Shown here in pieces: positions 26,915 to 34,925 of a stretch of DNA of 64,000 nt (position 1 is its first letter; the number at the start of each line of letters is the position of its first letter). This stretch comes from Phocaeicola sartorii JCM 17136 = DSM 21941 (GTDB lineage Bacteria; Bacteroidota; Bacteroidia; Bacteroidales; Bacteroidaceae), in the NCBI RefSeq assembly GCF_000614185.1, contig NZ_BAKM01000008.1, positions 62,001 to 126,000 of the forward strand. The letters are read 5' to 3'. The position numbers and the translations under genes were made by a program. The notes under the pieces are model-generated. The model did not search any database and was not told the origin of the DNA. It was given only the letters and a program-made list of their open reading frames with translations.

Positions 26915-28009
26915 TTATTTCTTTTCTGCTCCACGTATTTTCTCATTGGCGTTCAAACCGTTCTTCACTTCAATCTTGATGCCGTCGCTCATACCTGTAG
27001 TAATGGTACGGCGGCTGAATTTTTGTGAAGGGACACTGTCGGTCAAGACATATACAAAGGTAGAGTCGTTTTTAAACTCAACGGTACTTTCGGGCACTGC
27101 CAATACTTTGCTGGCACGTGCCAGGACGATTTCCGCATTTGCGCTATATCCCGAACGGATGGTAATCGTGTCGGGCACTGTGATGGCGGCTTTGATCTCA
27201 AATTGGTTGGCACCGTTTTCTTCCACGCCTTTAGGGGATATATACTCCAGTTGTGCATCAAACTCCATGTTTTGCAAGGCTCCTAGAGTTATTTTTACCG
27301 GCATGCCTTGGTGTATGCGCCCTACTTCCGTTTCATCAATATTGCCGCGGAAAATCAGATCATTCATGTTGGCTACGGTGGCGATAGTGGTTCCGTCATT
27401 GAAGGTGTTGCTCATGATGACAGAGTTACCGGCTTTTACAGGTACATCCAGAATCAGTCCGTCGATGGTAGACCGGATAAGGGTGCTGCTGAATGAAGCT
27501 TTGTTTTTAGTGATACCTTCTTTGACTATTTCCAGATTGTCTTTGGCTGTCTGTAATTCTTCACGTGCCTGTTTTACAGCTACCTCACTCTTTTCGTATT
27601 CTTCACTGCTGATCAGTTTGCTTTCGAACAGTTTTTTCATGCGGGTGAAATCAGTCTCTCCTTGTCTGGCATTGATCTCAGCCAGTCTTACGCGGCTTTC
27701 TGCCGAGTTCAGTTGTCCCAGTTCGGGGATCACCTTTACTTTGGCTATCACTTCGCCTTTCTTTATTTTTTGTCCGGCTTCCTTATATACCTCGTCTATG
27801 ATGCCTGAAATCTGCGGTTTGATCAGAATCTCGTCACGCGGTTCTATTTTACCGGTAGCTACGGTAGTCTTTTTCAGATCGGTGATTTCTGCGTTTAATA
27901 CAGTATATACGCTGGCTTTGGGTTGTGATTTTTGATAAAGAAATACAAATGTCCCGATGAATATCAGTGCAACGATGACTAATAATGCAATTTTTACATA
28001 CTTTTTCAT
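26915..28009 (-). CDS. MacA-like periplasmic adaptor (HlyD/RND membrane-fusion protein)
   Basis: 364 aa. An N-terminal membrane anchor (IALLVIVALIFIGTFVFLYQ) is followed by a lipoyl half (VATGKIEPRDEILIKPQISG), an alpha-hairpin of about 90 residues (SAESRVRLAEINARQGETDF), the second lipoyl half (DGLILDVPVKAGNSVIMS) and beta-barrel and membrane-proximal domains (VPESTVEFKNDSTFVYVLTD). It links the ABC permeases to TolC. It lies between permease (stop 28082) and tolC (start 26901) on the same strand. Confidence 0.92.
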   Translation of the reverse strand: MKKYVKIALLVIVALIFIGTFVFLYQKSQPKASVYTVLNAEITDLKKTTVATGKIEPRDEILIKPQISGIIDEVYKEAGQKIKKGEVIAKVKVIPELGQLNSAESRVRLAEINARQGETDFTRMKKLFESKLISSEEYEKSEVAVKQAREELQTAKDNLEIVKEGITKNKASFSSTLIRSTIDGLILDVPVKAGNSVIMSNTFNDGTTIATVANMNDLIFRGNIDETEVGRIHQGMPVKITLGALQNMEFDAQLEYISPKGVEENGANQFEIKAAITVPDTITIRSGYSANAEIVLARASKVLAVPESTVEFKNDSTFVYVLTDSVPSQKFSRRTITTGMSDGIKIEVKNGLNANEKIRGAEKK

Positions 28010-28081
28010 ATCTGTTTGTTTTATTATTTTTTTACTCTTGTTTGTTGCTGCATGGAAATCTTCTCCGTTTGTCAGCTGGTT

Positions 28082-29323
28082 TTATTCGTCTCTTATAGCT
28101 TCAATGGGTTTGATGGCCATGGCACGATAGGCCGGCGCCAATCCTGCCAGCATACCCAGAACCATCAATAAAATGCAGGCCCCGACAGCCATCCAGAAAC
28201 TGATTTGGAAATGCGCCTCTGTGCCCGAAGCTGCTGTTCCTATTTCCAGCCCTTGTAAAACCAAGACTCCGAAACAGATTCCCAGCAATCCGGCAAAAGT
28301 TGTCAAGACCATGCTTTCAGAAAGAATCTGGTTCAATATATCTTTGGGGCGTGCGCCGATGGCCCGGCGGATACCGATTTCGGTCGTACGCTCTTTTACT
28401 GTTACCATCATGATATTGCTTACTCCGATAGCTCCTGCCAGCAATGTCCCCAAACCGACCATCCATGCCAGAATATTGATACCGGTGAACAGATTGTCAA
28501 TCATGCTGAACATTGCCTCGGCATTGACCATGATCACTGCTTGCTTGTCGTCCGGGTGAATGTAGTGTGCTTTCTTGATAACTTGTTCTATTTTGTCGGC
28601 TATGCTGGTAACAGTCACTCCCGGTTTCACCGTAATACAGACTAAATCAATTCGTTTCCCGAAATTATATGCTTTCTGCATGGTAGTAAACGGAAGGGTT
28701 ACACTGTCCTCTGTTCCGGCGTTGATGTTCATGTTGCTGGTTGATAAGCTGACTCCTACAATCTGATAATAAATGCCGTCCACACGCAAATATTGTCCGC
28801 AGGGATTCCCCCCTTGGGGAAACAGTTCATCGTACACGCGTTTTCCTATGGTGCAGACTTTCCGGTTTTCCAATATGTCTACGTCATTGATAAAGCGCCC
28901 CATTGTAATATTCTGGGCTTCTATCTTCTCGTAATCAGGCTGTAATCCTCTGACAGCACAGGAACTTTTCTTGTCTCCGAAAATAGCGGTAGAACCCCAC
29001 CGGCTGATGTTGGGAGTAATCACTTCTACTTCCGGTACGACTTGGCGGATACGTTCCACATCGTTAATTTCCATATCCCAATAACGTCCTTTTCTGAATC
29101 CTTTATAGGCTTCACTGGTTTTATTACTTCCGAAAAATACGGAGTTGGTAGCGAATCCTTTAAAGTTTGCCGACATCATATCTTGTAGTCCCTGGCCTCC
29201 TCCCATAAGGGCGACCAGCATGAATATACCCCAAAAAACGCCGAAAGCGGTCAAGAGGCTACGTGTCTTGTTTCTGGTGATGGTGATGAATATCTCCTCC
29301 CACCTGTCTAAATCTATTCTCAT
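28082..29323 (-). CDS. MacB-like ABC transporter permease (second of two)
   Basis: 413 aa. Topology is that of MacB without the ATPase: membrane helix near residue 25-45 (LLTAFGVFWGIFMLVALMGG), a large periplasmic domain (about 50-280), then three helices with the FtsX/MacB motif GAIGVSNIMMVTVKERTTEI followed by GIRRAIGARPKDIL. It starts 4 nt after the upstream permease gene. The two paralogous permeases probably form a heterodimer with the ATPase at 30594-31313. Confidence 0.92.
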   Translation of the reverse strand: MRIDLDRWEEIFITITRNKTRSLLTAFGVFWGIFMLVALMGGGQGLQDMMSANFKGFATNSVFFGSNKTSEAYKGFRKGRYWDMEINDVERIRQVVPEVEVITPNISRWGSTAIFGDKKSSCAVRGLQPDYEKIEAQNITMGRFINDVDILENRKVCTIGKRVYDELFPQGGNPCGQYLRVDGIYYQIVGVSLSTSNMNINAGTEDSVTLPFTTMQKAYNFGKRIDLVCITVKPGVTVTSIADKIEQVIKKAHYIHPDDKQAVIMVNAEAMFSMIDNLFTGINILAWMVGLGTLLAGAIGVSNIMMVTVKERTTEIGIRRAIGARPKDILNQILSESMVLTTFAGLLGICFGVLVLQGLEIGTAASGTEAHFQISFWMAVGACILLMVLGMLAGLAPAYRAMAIKPIEAIRDE

Positions 29324-29327
29324 AATC

Positions 29328-30584
29328 TTAATCTGCTCTAAGTGCTTCGATAGGCCGGATCATGACAGCTTTGCGGGCAGGAAAGAAACCTGCCAGTGTA
29401 CCGGCTATCACTAACGTCATGGTTGCTTGTATGGCTACACTGATATCTACAGTGGGATTGAGGAACACCGTTTCGGTGAAGACCCCTGCGTCCATTGTTT
29501 GATTTCCTGCCACGGCATTCATGTATTCCGTAGCGGCAATACCTGCCACCATTCCTATATATCCGAAAAAGGTGGTAATAGCTACACTTTCGGCTATAAT
29601 CAGCCATAAGATGGATGCAGGCTTGGCGCCCAGTGCTTTGCGGATACCAAATTCACGGGTACGTTCTTTTACAGTAATCAGCATGATATTGCTTACGCCC
29701 ACTATGCCGCTCAGCAACGTGAATATGCCGATCACCCAAATGGCTATGGTCAGGATGTGCATCCCCTTTTCTTGTTGCATGAATTGAGTGAAACGGTTCC
29801 ACATCCAGATGGCACCTTTATCATCAGCTGTAAAACGATGATGTATACCAATAGCTTTGCGGTACTCCTCTTCGAAAGTTTTATTTTTTTCTTCTGTATC
29901 GAGTCCCTGTGTCATAAATATCAGATTGTTCAGCTTGTCACCTTTATTATATATAAGTTGTAAGGTGGTGAACGGAATGAAGGCATTGGGTTGGAAACTT
30001 CCCTTGTCTGTAAACAGGCCTACCACTTGATATACCACTCCGTTGGCATTGACAAACTTTCCGATAGCCTTGTCCGCCTCTTTTTTAAAGAGCATTTCTG
30101 CGGTTTTGGTATGAAGGATGATCACTTTTCGTCGCTGGCGGATATCAATGTCATTGATAAACCGTCCTCCGGCGGGTTTTACTCTTTCTACATCCTTATG
30201 ATTGGGATATACTCCTTCCAATGTGGTGGATACATAGTCTTGTCCGTATGTTAAGGTCACATTGCTCTGACGTACGGTAGCTCCTACGCTGATGACATTT
30301 TTCGGAAAATCGGTTTCGGTTATCCGATAATCTTTATTGTCCAGTTCTATGCGGCGTCCTTCTTTCAATCCGTCGTATGCTTTGGAAGTCCATCCGGGAA
30401 ATACTTTGATGGAGTTCATAGCCATGTCCGCCGAGGAGCTTTCGAAAGCGTGGATTAGTCCGTTGCCCGCTCCCAGCAGCACGATCAACATGAAGATGCC
30501 CCAGGCTACGGCAAATCCGGTGAGGAACGTGCGTAATTTATTGCGCTTTATTGTTCCGAATATTTCTTGAATAAGATCAATCAT
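29328..30584 (-). CDS. MacB-like ABC transporter permease (first of two)
   Basis: 418 aa, paralogous to the next gene. N-terminal helix TFLTGFAVAWGIFMLIVLLG, periplasmic domain to about 280, then GIVGVSNIMLITVKERTREF, GIRKALGAKPASIL and two further helices, ending in the family box FPARKAVMIRPIEALRAD. It follows the ATPase gene by 9 nt and precedes the second permease by 4 nt. Substrate cannot be told from sequence (peptides, macrolides and lipids are all known for the family). Confidence 0.92.
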   Translation of the reverse strand: MIDLIQEIFGTIKRNKLRTFLTGFAVAWGIFMLIVLLGAGNGLIHAFESSSADMAMNSIKVFPGWTSKAYDGLKEGRRIELDNKDYRITETDFPKNVISVGATVRQSNVTLTYGQDYVSTTLEGVYPNHKDVERVKPAGGRFINDIDIRQRRKVIILHTKTAEMLFKKEADKAIGKFVNANGVVYQVVGLFTDKGSFQPNAFIPFTTLQLIYNKGDKLNNLIFMTQGLDTEEKNKTFEEEYRKAIGIHHRFTADDKGAIWMWNRFTQFMQQEKGMHILTIAIWVIGIFTLLSGIVGVSNIMLITVKERTREFGIRKALGAKPASILWLIIAESVAITTFFGYIGMVAGIAATEYMNAVAGNQTMDAGVFTETVFLNPTVDISVAIQATMTLVIAGTLAGFFPARKAVMIRPIEALRAD

Positions 30585-30593
30585 GGGCGTCAG

Positions 30594-31313
30594 TTATTTC
30601 ATGAATCCGTTCTTTCCGAAAGGAGAGGCATTATGGTCAATGTTTTCTTCAATCCGCTCAATCACCCCATCCTTGATATGGATGATTTTGTCTGTCTGGT
30701 TCGCCACCCCACTTTCGTGGGTTACGACCACGATGGTCAGTCCCTCATTTTTATGCAGTTCTTTCAAAATGTTCATCACTTCCACGGAAGTTTTGCTGTC
30801 CAAAGCTCCGGTAGGTTCATCGGCAAGGATGATTTGCGGTTTGGAAATCAAGGCACGTGCTATGGCTACACGCTGCTTTTGTCCGCCGGACAATTCGTTG
30901 GGCATGTGATGCGCCCATTCTTTAAGTCCCAGCTTGTCAAGGTATTCCAATGCCATTTGGTTTCTCTTTTTCCGGCTCACTCCTTGATAAAAGAGGGGAA
31001 GCGCTACATTTTCTACCGCATTTTTAAAGGAAATCAGGTTGAAGGACTGAAAGATGAAGCCTATCATCCGGTTTCTGTACTCAGCGGAGCGGGTTTCGCT
31101 CAGATTCTTGATTAATACGTCGTTCAAATAATATTCTCCCGAATCGTAGTTGTCCAAGATGCCTAAAATATTCAATAAAGTGGACTTTCCGGACCCCGAA
31201 GCGCCCATAATGGAAACAAACTCACCTCGTTCTATGTCGAGGTCAATACCTTTCAAAACATGCAGCGGTGCTCCGTTGTGATAGGTTTTGTTGATGTTCT
31301 CTAAATGTATCAT
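30594..31313 (-). CDS. ABC transporter ATP-binding protein (MacB/LolD type)
   Basis: 239 aa. Walker A GASGSGKSTLLNILG, signature LSGGQKQRVAIARAL and Walker B IILADEPTGALD. The first gene of the minus-strand export operon (ATPase, two permeases, adaptor, TolC). MacB in E. coli carries ATPase and permease in one chain. Here they are separate genes, a common arrangement in Bacteroidetes. The C-terminal tail (DHNASPFGKNGFMK) extends past the typical ATPase end. Confidence 0.93.
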   Translation of the reverse strand: MIHLENINKTYHNGAPLHVLKGIDLDIERGEFVSIMGASGSGKSTLLNILGILDNYDSGEYYLNDVLIKNLSETRSAEYRNRMIGFIFQSFNLISFKNAVENVALPLFYQGVSRKKRNQMALEYLDKLGLKEWAHHMPNELSGGQKQRVAIARALISKPQIILADEPTGALDSKTSVEVMNILKELHKNEGLTIVVVTHESGVANQTDKIIHIKDGVIERIEENIDHNASPFGKNGFMK

Positions 31314-31400
31314 TACCGATGAATTTAACTTGTGTTTGTCTAGTTAGACGTGCCGAAGGTACAAAAAGTTGCAATGCTATATGAAATAATTGAAAAAAAA

Positions 31401-31432
31401 TTTGCTCTCTTTTTTCTCATTATGTACATTTG
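31401..31432 (+). promoter_or_regulatory. Bacteroides-type promoter for the glucokinase gene
   Basis: TTTG at 31401-31404, a 20-nt spacer and TACATTTG at 31425-31432, an excellent match to the TTTG/TAnnTTTG consensus, 33 nt before ATG 31466. Confidence 0.75.
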
Positions 31433-31465
31433 CTCAAAATAACTAACCCTAAATAATAATATATC

Positions 31466-32437
31466 ATGGTAACAGGCATGGAAAAACCCTACGTAGTAGG
31501 TATGGACATTGGCGGAACTAATACTGTTTTCGGTATCGTAGATTCACGTGGTAACGTATTGGCTACCGATTCAGTTAAGACACAATCATTTGCTAAAATA
31601 GAGGATTATGTGGAGGCTGTCAGTTCAAAATTGCGTCCGTTGATTGAATCATTCGGTGGTGTGGAGAAAATAAAAGGTATGGGTGTAGGTGCTCCTAATG
31701 GGAACTACTATAACGGTACGATTGAGTTTGCTCCGAATCTTCCCTGGAAAGGTGTAATTCCTTTAGCTGCCTTGTTTGAAGAAGCGATAGGTGTGCCTAC
31801 TGCTTTGACAAATGATGCAAATGCTGCCGCTATCGGTGAAATGACATACGGTGCGGCTCGCGGTATGAAAGATTTTATTATGATTACTCTTGGAACCGGT
31901 GTCGGTAGTGGTATTGTAGTAAATGGACAATTGGTTTATGGACACGATGGTTTTGCCGGAGAGTTAGGGCATGTGATTGTTCGTCGTGACGGACGTCAGT
32001 GTGGTTGTGGCCGTAAGGGTTGTCTGGAAACTTACTGCTCGGCTACAGGTGTGGCACGTACGGCGCGTGAGTTTTTGGTTGCTCGTCCCGAACCTAGTTT
32101 GTTAAGAGACATTCCGGCTGAAGATATCGTATCTAAAGATGTTTTTGATGCGGCTGTAAGAGGGGATAAATTAGCGCAGGATATTTTTGAATATACAGGA
32201 CGTATTTTGGGTGAGGCTTTGGCGGACTTCATCGCTTTCTCCAGTCCGGAAGCGATTATCCTGTTTGGTGGATTGGCAAAATCCGGTGATTATATCATGA
32301 AGCCGATCCGTAAAGCGATAGATGATAATATCTTGAAGATTTACGAAGGCAAGACTAAATTATTGATTTCTGAATTGAAGGATGCTGATGCTGCCGTGTT
32401 GGGAGCTAGCGCGTTAGGCTGGGAAGTAAGAGAATAA
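31466..32437 (+). CDS. glk: ROK-family glucokinase
   Basis: 323 aa. Phosphorylates glucose to glucose 6-phosphate (or a related hexose). The phosphate-binding motif GMDIGGTNTVFGIVDS begins near residue 12. The sugar-binding LTNDANAAAIGEM and the ROK signature FAGELGHVIVRRDGRQCGCG with KGCLET (zinc-binding cysteines) are present. ATG 31466 or 31478 may be used. The stop overlaps the next start by one base. An excellent promoter lies 33 nt upstream, divergent from the export operon. Confidence 0.92.
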   Translation: MVTGMEKPYVVGMDIGGTNTVFGIVDSRGNVLATDSVKTQSFAKIEDYVEAVSSKLRPLIESFGGVEKIKGMGVGAPNGNYYNGTIEFAPNLPWKGVIPLAALFEEAIGVPTALTNDANAAAIGEMTYGAARGMKDFIMITLGTGVGSGIVVNGQLVYGHDGFAGELGHVIVRRDGRQCGCGRKGCLETYCSATGVARTAREFLVARPEPSLLRDIPAEDIVSKDVFDAAVRGDKLAQDIFEYTGRILGEALADFIAFSSPEAIILFGGLAKSGDYIMKPIRKAIDDNILKIYEGKTKLLISELKDADAAVLGASALGWEVRE

Positions 32438-32826
32438 TGGAAGACAGAAAACAAGGATATAAAGTCCGGGAATATCACGGGCCGGTAAAACGTTATTGCC
32501 AGATGTTGAGTCTGAAAGACGATCCGGCCTTGGTAGCCGAGTATAGAAAGCGTCATTCGGAAGGCAGGATCTGGCCGGAAACGTTGGCGGCTATCCGTGA
32601 AGTTGGTATTTTGGAAATGGAAATTTATATCCTGGGTACCAATTTATTTATGATAGTGGAAACGCCTCTCGATTTTGATTGGGATACGGCCATGGCCAGA
32701 ATGGCTACGTTGCCTCGCCAGGCAGAATGGGAAGAGTATATGTCTGTCTTTCAACAGGCGGAGCCGGGAGCGTCTTCGGCTGAAAAATGGCAGTTGATGG
32801 ATAGAATGTTTCATCTATATGAATAA
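32437..32826 (+). CDS. L-rhamnose mutarotase family protein (DUF718/RhaM-like)
   Basis: 129 aa. The alpha/beta ferredoxin-like fold of sugar mutarotases: KRYCQMLSLKDDPALVAEYR, KRHSEGRIWPETLAAIREVG, EMEIYILGTNLFMIVETPLD, and WEEYMSVFQQ. Family members interconvert the anomers of L-rhamnose, and some act on L-fucose. No rhamnose catabolic gene is adjacent. It is translationally coupled to glucokinase (TAATG overlap), so the real sugar may be different. A bidirectional terminator follows at 32845. Confidence 0.85.
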   Translation: MEDRKQGYKVREYHGPVKRYCQMLSLKDDPALVAEYRKRHSEGRIWPETLAAIREVGILEMEIYILGTNLFMIVETPLDFDWDTAMARMATLPRQAEWEEYMSVFQQAEPGASSAEKWQLMDRMFHLYE

Positions 32827-32844
32827 CTTTCATTCTAGAAAATA

Positions 32845-32885
32845 AGAAGAAAAGGATATGATAAAAATCATATCCTTTTCTTATA
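32845..32885. terminator. bidirectional terminator between the mutarotase and the 44-aa gene
   Basis: Stem GAAAAGGATATGAT (32849-32862) with ATCATATCCTTTTC (32867-32880) and a 4-nt A loop, flanked by A-rich and T-rich runs, so usable from both strands. Confidence 0.85.
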
Positions 32886-32925
32886 TTATAAACTTATAAA
32901 TTTGTGTTCTTTATGGTAAAGCTCA

Positions 32926-33060
32926 TCAGGCATTCGCCTGCTGGCTCATTAATTTCTGAAGCTTGTATTGCAAAGATTGGCAAGCAGCTCCTTTTCTCAT
33001 TGCTTTGTATCTTCTTAATTGATACTGCAACATCTCGATTGTGTCATTTGTTCTTTTCAT
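32926..33060 (-). CDS. 44-aa basic small protein
   Basis: Open frame from ATG 33060 to TGA 32926. It begins MKRTNDTIEMLQYQLRRYKA and contains the run MRKGAACQSLQYKLQKLMSQ. Strongly helical and basic, no membrane segment. A GGGAGAAC purine stretch sits upstream. A -7 element (TATCTTTG, 33138-33145 minus) lies about 80 nt upstream and a bidirectional terminator (32845-32885) just downstream, so it forms its own transcription unit. I believe it is a real gene but cannot name it. Coiled-coil-like heptads suggest RNA or protein binding. Confidence 0.6.
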   Translation of the reverse strand: MKRTNDTIEMLQYQLRRYKAMRKGAACQSLQYKLQKLMSQQANA

Positions 33061-33137
33061 AATTACATCTTTTTTATGTTCTCCCGTTTGGAGAACTGGT
33101 TATTCCTAAAAACCTTTTGTTTTCTCTTTTACTACTG

Positions 33138-33145
33138 CAAAGATA
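33138..33145 (-). promoter_or_regulatory. candidate -7 element for the 44-aa gene
   Basis: On the minus strand TATCTTTG matches TAnnTTTG, with start expected near 33131 and a leader of about 70 nt. The -33 box is weak. Confidence 0.5.
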
Positions 33146-33350
33146 ACACCAAAAGCCCTAATTATGTTTAGAAACATAGAATTAACCTTCTAGCTTTAAC
33201 GTTTTATGTGTATTTACTTTGGTTATTTAGTATGTGTTAAGAAACACAACTGTAATAATGACACTTGTAATCTGACAGTAAAATGTTCGTTAACAAATGT
33301 GGCAGTTCTTCTTAAATCATGTTATTAAACATGCTTTTTTAGTTGTTTTA

Positions 33351-33381
33351 TTTGTAGATTTCACTAAAGTCCGTACCTTTG
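33351..33381 (+). promoter_or_regulatory. strong Bacteroides-type promoter
   Basis: TTTG at 33351-33354, a 19-nt spacer, and TACCTTTG at 33374-33381. It is a near-perfect consensus promoter, starting transcription near 33388, 140 nt before the asparaginase gene. Confidence 0.75.
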
Positions 33382-33387
33382 CAATGT

Positions 33388-33448
33388 GTTTTTCATAGTA
33401 TTAGATTTAAGGTTAACAAAGGTTGGAGCAAGGCGTTGCTCCTTTTTT
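33388..33448 (+). ncRNA. putative ~60-nt small RNA or attenuated leader
   Basis: It runs from the start point expected for the promoter at 33351-33381 to a compact terminator, stem GGAGCAA (33425-33431) with TTGCTCC (33436-33442), loop GGCG, then T6 (33443-33448). It contains no open frame of note. It is either an independent sRNA or a leader that attenuates the asparaginase gene 80 nt downstream. The start is predicted, not observed. Confidence 0.5.
33425..33448 (+). terminator. compact Rho-independent terminator upstream of the asparaginase gene
   Basis: A 7-bp GC-containing stem with a 4-nt loop and six T. It lies between a strong promoter and the asparaginase start. Confidence 0.8.
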
Positions 33449-33530
33449 ATGTCTATAGATGAAAAAAACTTCCAGTTTACAAATTGTTTTGTTACATTCG
33501 CATTATAAATTTGATATTTAAACTACTATT

Positions 33531-34517
33531 ATGAAACACTTATTCATCACAGTTCTATTATTGTTGCCGTTGTGCCACATGTTGGCGCAGGAGAGAGAAT
33601 ACGTAATTGTTGTTCATGGCGGTGCCGGTGCTATGGCAGGGCTTGAGAACAATCAGGAGAAATCGGCCTTGTATTATGCAGCTTTAGATTCAGCTTTAAG
33701 TATCGGAAATGCTATATTGTCTGCCGGAGGTGAAGGACCTGAGGCGGTAATGGCGGTAGTTAATTATTTTGAGAACAACCCCTTGTTCAATGCTGGTAAG
33801 GGGGCGACATGTACCAGTGCCGGAACTTTTGAACTGGATGCTTCTATTATGGAAGGTAAGGATTTGACAGCAGGAGCTGTCGCCGGATTGAAAACGGTGA
33901 AGAATCCGATAAATGCTGCTTATGCTGTAAAGAATAAAACACCTCATGTGATGCTGGCAGGTGAGGGGGCTGACCGGTTTGCAAAGTCACAAGGACTGGA
34001 AATTGTGGATAATATGTATTTTGCTACTCCCAAGACGTTGAAGTGGATAGAGGATTTGAAAAAGGAGAGCAAGAAGAATGGAACTGTGGGCTGTGTGGTA
34101 CTGGACAAGCAAGGTAACTTGACAGCGGGAACAAGTACTGGTGGTATGTTCAAGAAGCAATGGGGCCGTGTGGGAGATTCTCCGGTGATTGGTGCGGGTA
34201 CTTATGCGGATAATGAAGGTTGCGCAGTGTCATGCACCGGGCATGGAGAGTATTTTATCCGTCATGTCGTAGCTTATAATCTTTCTACTCGTGTGAAGTT
34301 GTTGCACCAGCCTGTCGGGGAGGCTGCCGATTATATTATCCATCAGGAGCTGAATGCCAAGGAGGGAAATGGTGGATTGATCGCAGTGGACAAGAAAGGT
34401 AATTTTGCCATGCCGTTTAATAGCGGAGGTATGTTCCGTGGCTACTTGTATAAGGAAAAAGGAACAGGAAAAATTTCTAAAGCAGTGGGTATAGGGGAGA
34501 AGATGAAAACTTTATAA
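33531..34517 (+). CDS. isoaspartyl peptidase / type 2 L-asparaginase (Ntn hydrolase)
   Basis: 328 aa with a Sec signal (LLLLPLCHMLAQ). Family motifs are VVHGGAGAMAGLENN, FNAGKGATCTSAGTFELDAS and the self-cleavage site KKNGTVGCVVLDKQGNLTAG, where the Thr of GTVGC becomes the N-terminal nucleophile, followed by TSTGGMFKKQWGRVGDSPVI. It hydrolyses beta-aspartyl dipeptides or asparagine in the periplasm. Preceded by a promoter-terminator leader and followed by a terminator at 34544, so it is a single-gene unit. Confidence 0.92.
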   Translation: MKHLFITVLLLLPLCHMLAQEREYVIVVHGGAGAMAGLENNQEKSALYYAALDSALSIGNAILSAGGEGPEAVMAVVNYFENNPLFNAGKGATCTSAGTFELDASIMEGKDLTAGAVAGLKTVKNPINAAYAVKNKTPHVMLAGEGADRFAKSQGLEIVDNMYFATPKTLKWIEDLKKESKKNGTVGCVVLDKQGNLTAGTSTGGMFKKQWGRVGDSPVIGAGTYADNEGCAVSCTGHGEYFIRHVVAYNLSTRVKLLHQPVGEAADYIIHQELNAKEGNGGLIAVDKKGNFAMPFNSGGMFRGYLYKEKGTGKISKAVGIGEKMKTL

Positions 34518-34543
34518 TTTTTATAGGAAATCGAAGGTAGAAT

Positions 34544-34585
34544 GCCTCTCTGAAATACTTCATGTCATCTCAGAGAGGCTTTTTA
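34544..34585 (+). terminator. Rho-independent terminator after the asparaginase gene
   Basis: Perfect 10-bp stem GCCTCTCTGA (34544-34553) with TCAGAGAGGC (34570-34579) and T5. Confidence 0.85.
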
Positions 34586-34644
34586 CCTTTAATTTTAGTT
34601 TCTGTTTGAATTTTCTCGCCGACTCTCGCCTCCCTCGACTTTTC

Positions 34645-34675
34645 CTACAATAGAGTTTGCTAAACTCTATTGTAG
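34645..34675. other. perfect 14-bp hairpin with 3-nt loop
   Basis: CTACAATAGAGTTT (34645-34658), GCT loop, exact reverse complement to 34675. There is no T-run, so it is not a normal terminator. It sits in the 408-bp gap between two convergent genes, which otherwise holds two terminators and no open frame. Confidence 0.6.
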
Positions 34676-34839
34676 CGACTTCTTTCCTTGTATTGCATTT
34701 TCACTATTAAAGCCTGGTTATAAAAGGGTTTGAATGAATATTGAACACTTCCCCCCCATTCCGGGATAAGACGGAAAGATGAAGACGTTTACTGCTGCCG
34801 GAATCCGATTCATCTTTCTGGTAGTGAGATACTTTTCGG

Positions 34840-34888
34840 AAAAAAAGTAAAGAACCTGTAAACACGTGCGTATAAACAGATTCTTTAC
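34840..34888 (-). terminator. terminator of the mutA-mutB operon
   Basis: Read on the minus strand: stem GTAAAGAA / TTCTTTAC (34847-34854 with 34881-34888) with an inner CTGT/ACAG pairing, followed by a run of T (A at 34840-34846 on the plus strand). Confidence 0.7.
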
Positions 34889-34925
34889 TATTGCTTAAAA
34901 GGACAAACTATTCAGGTGGAAAAGC

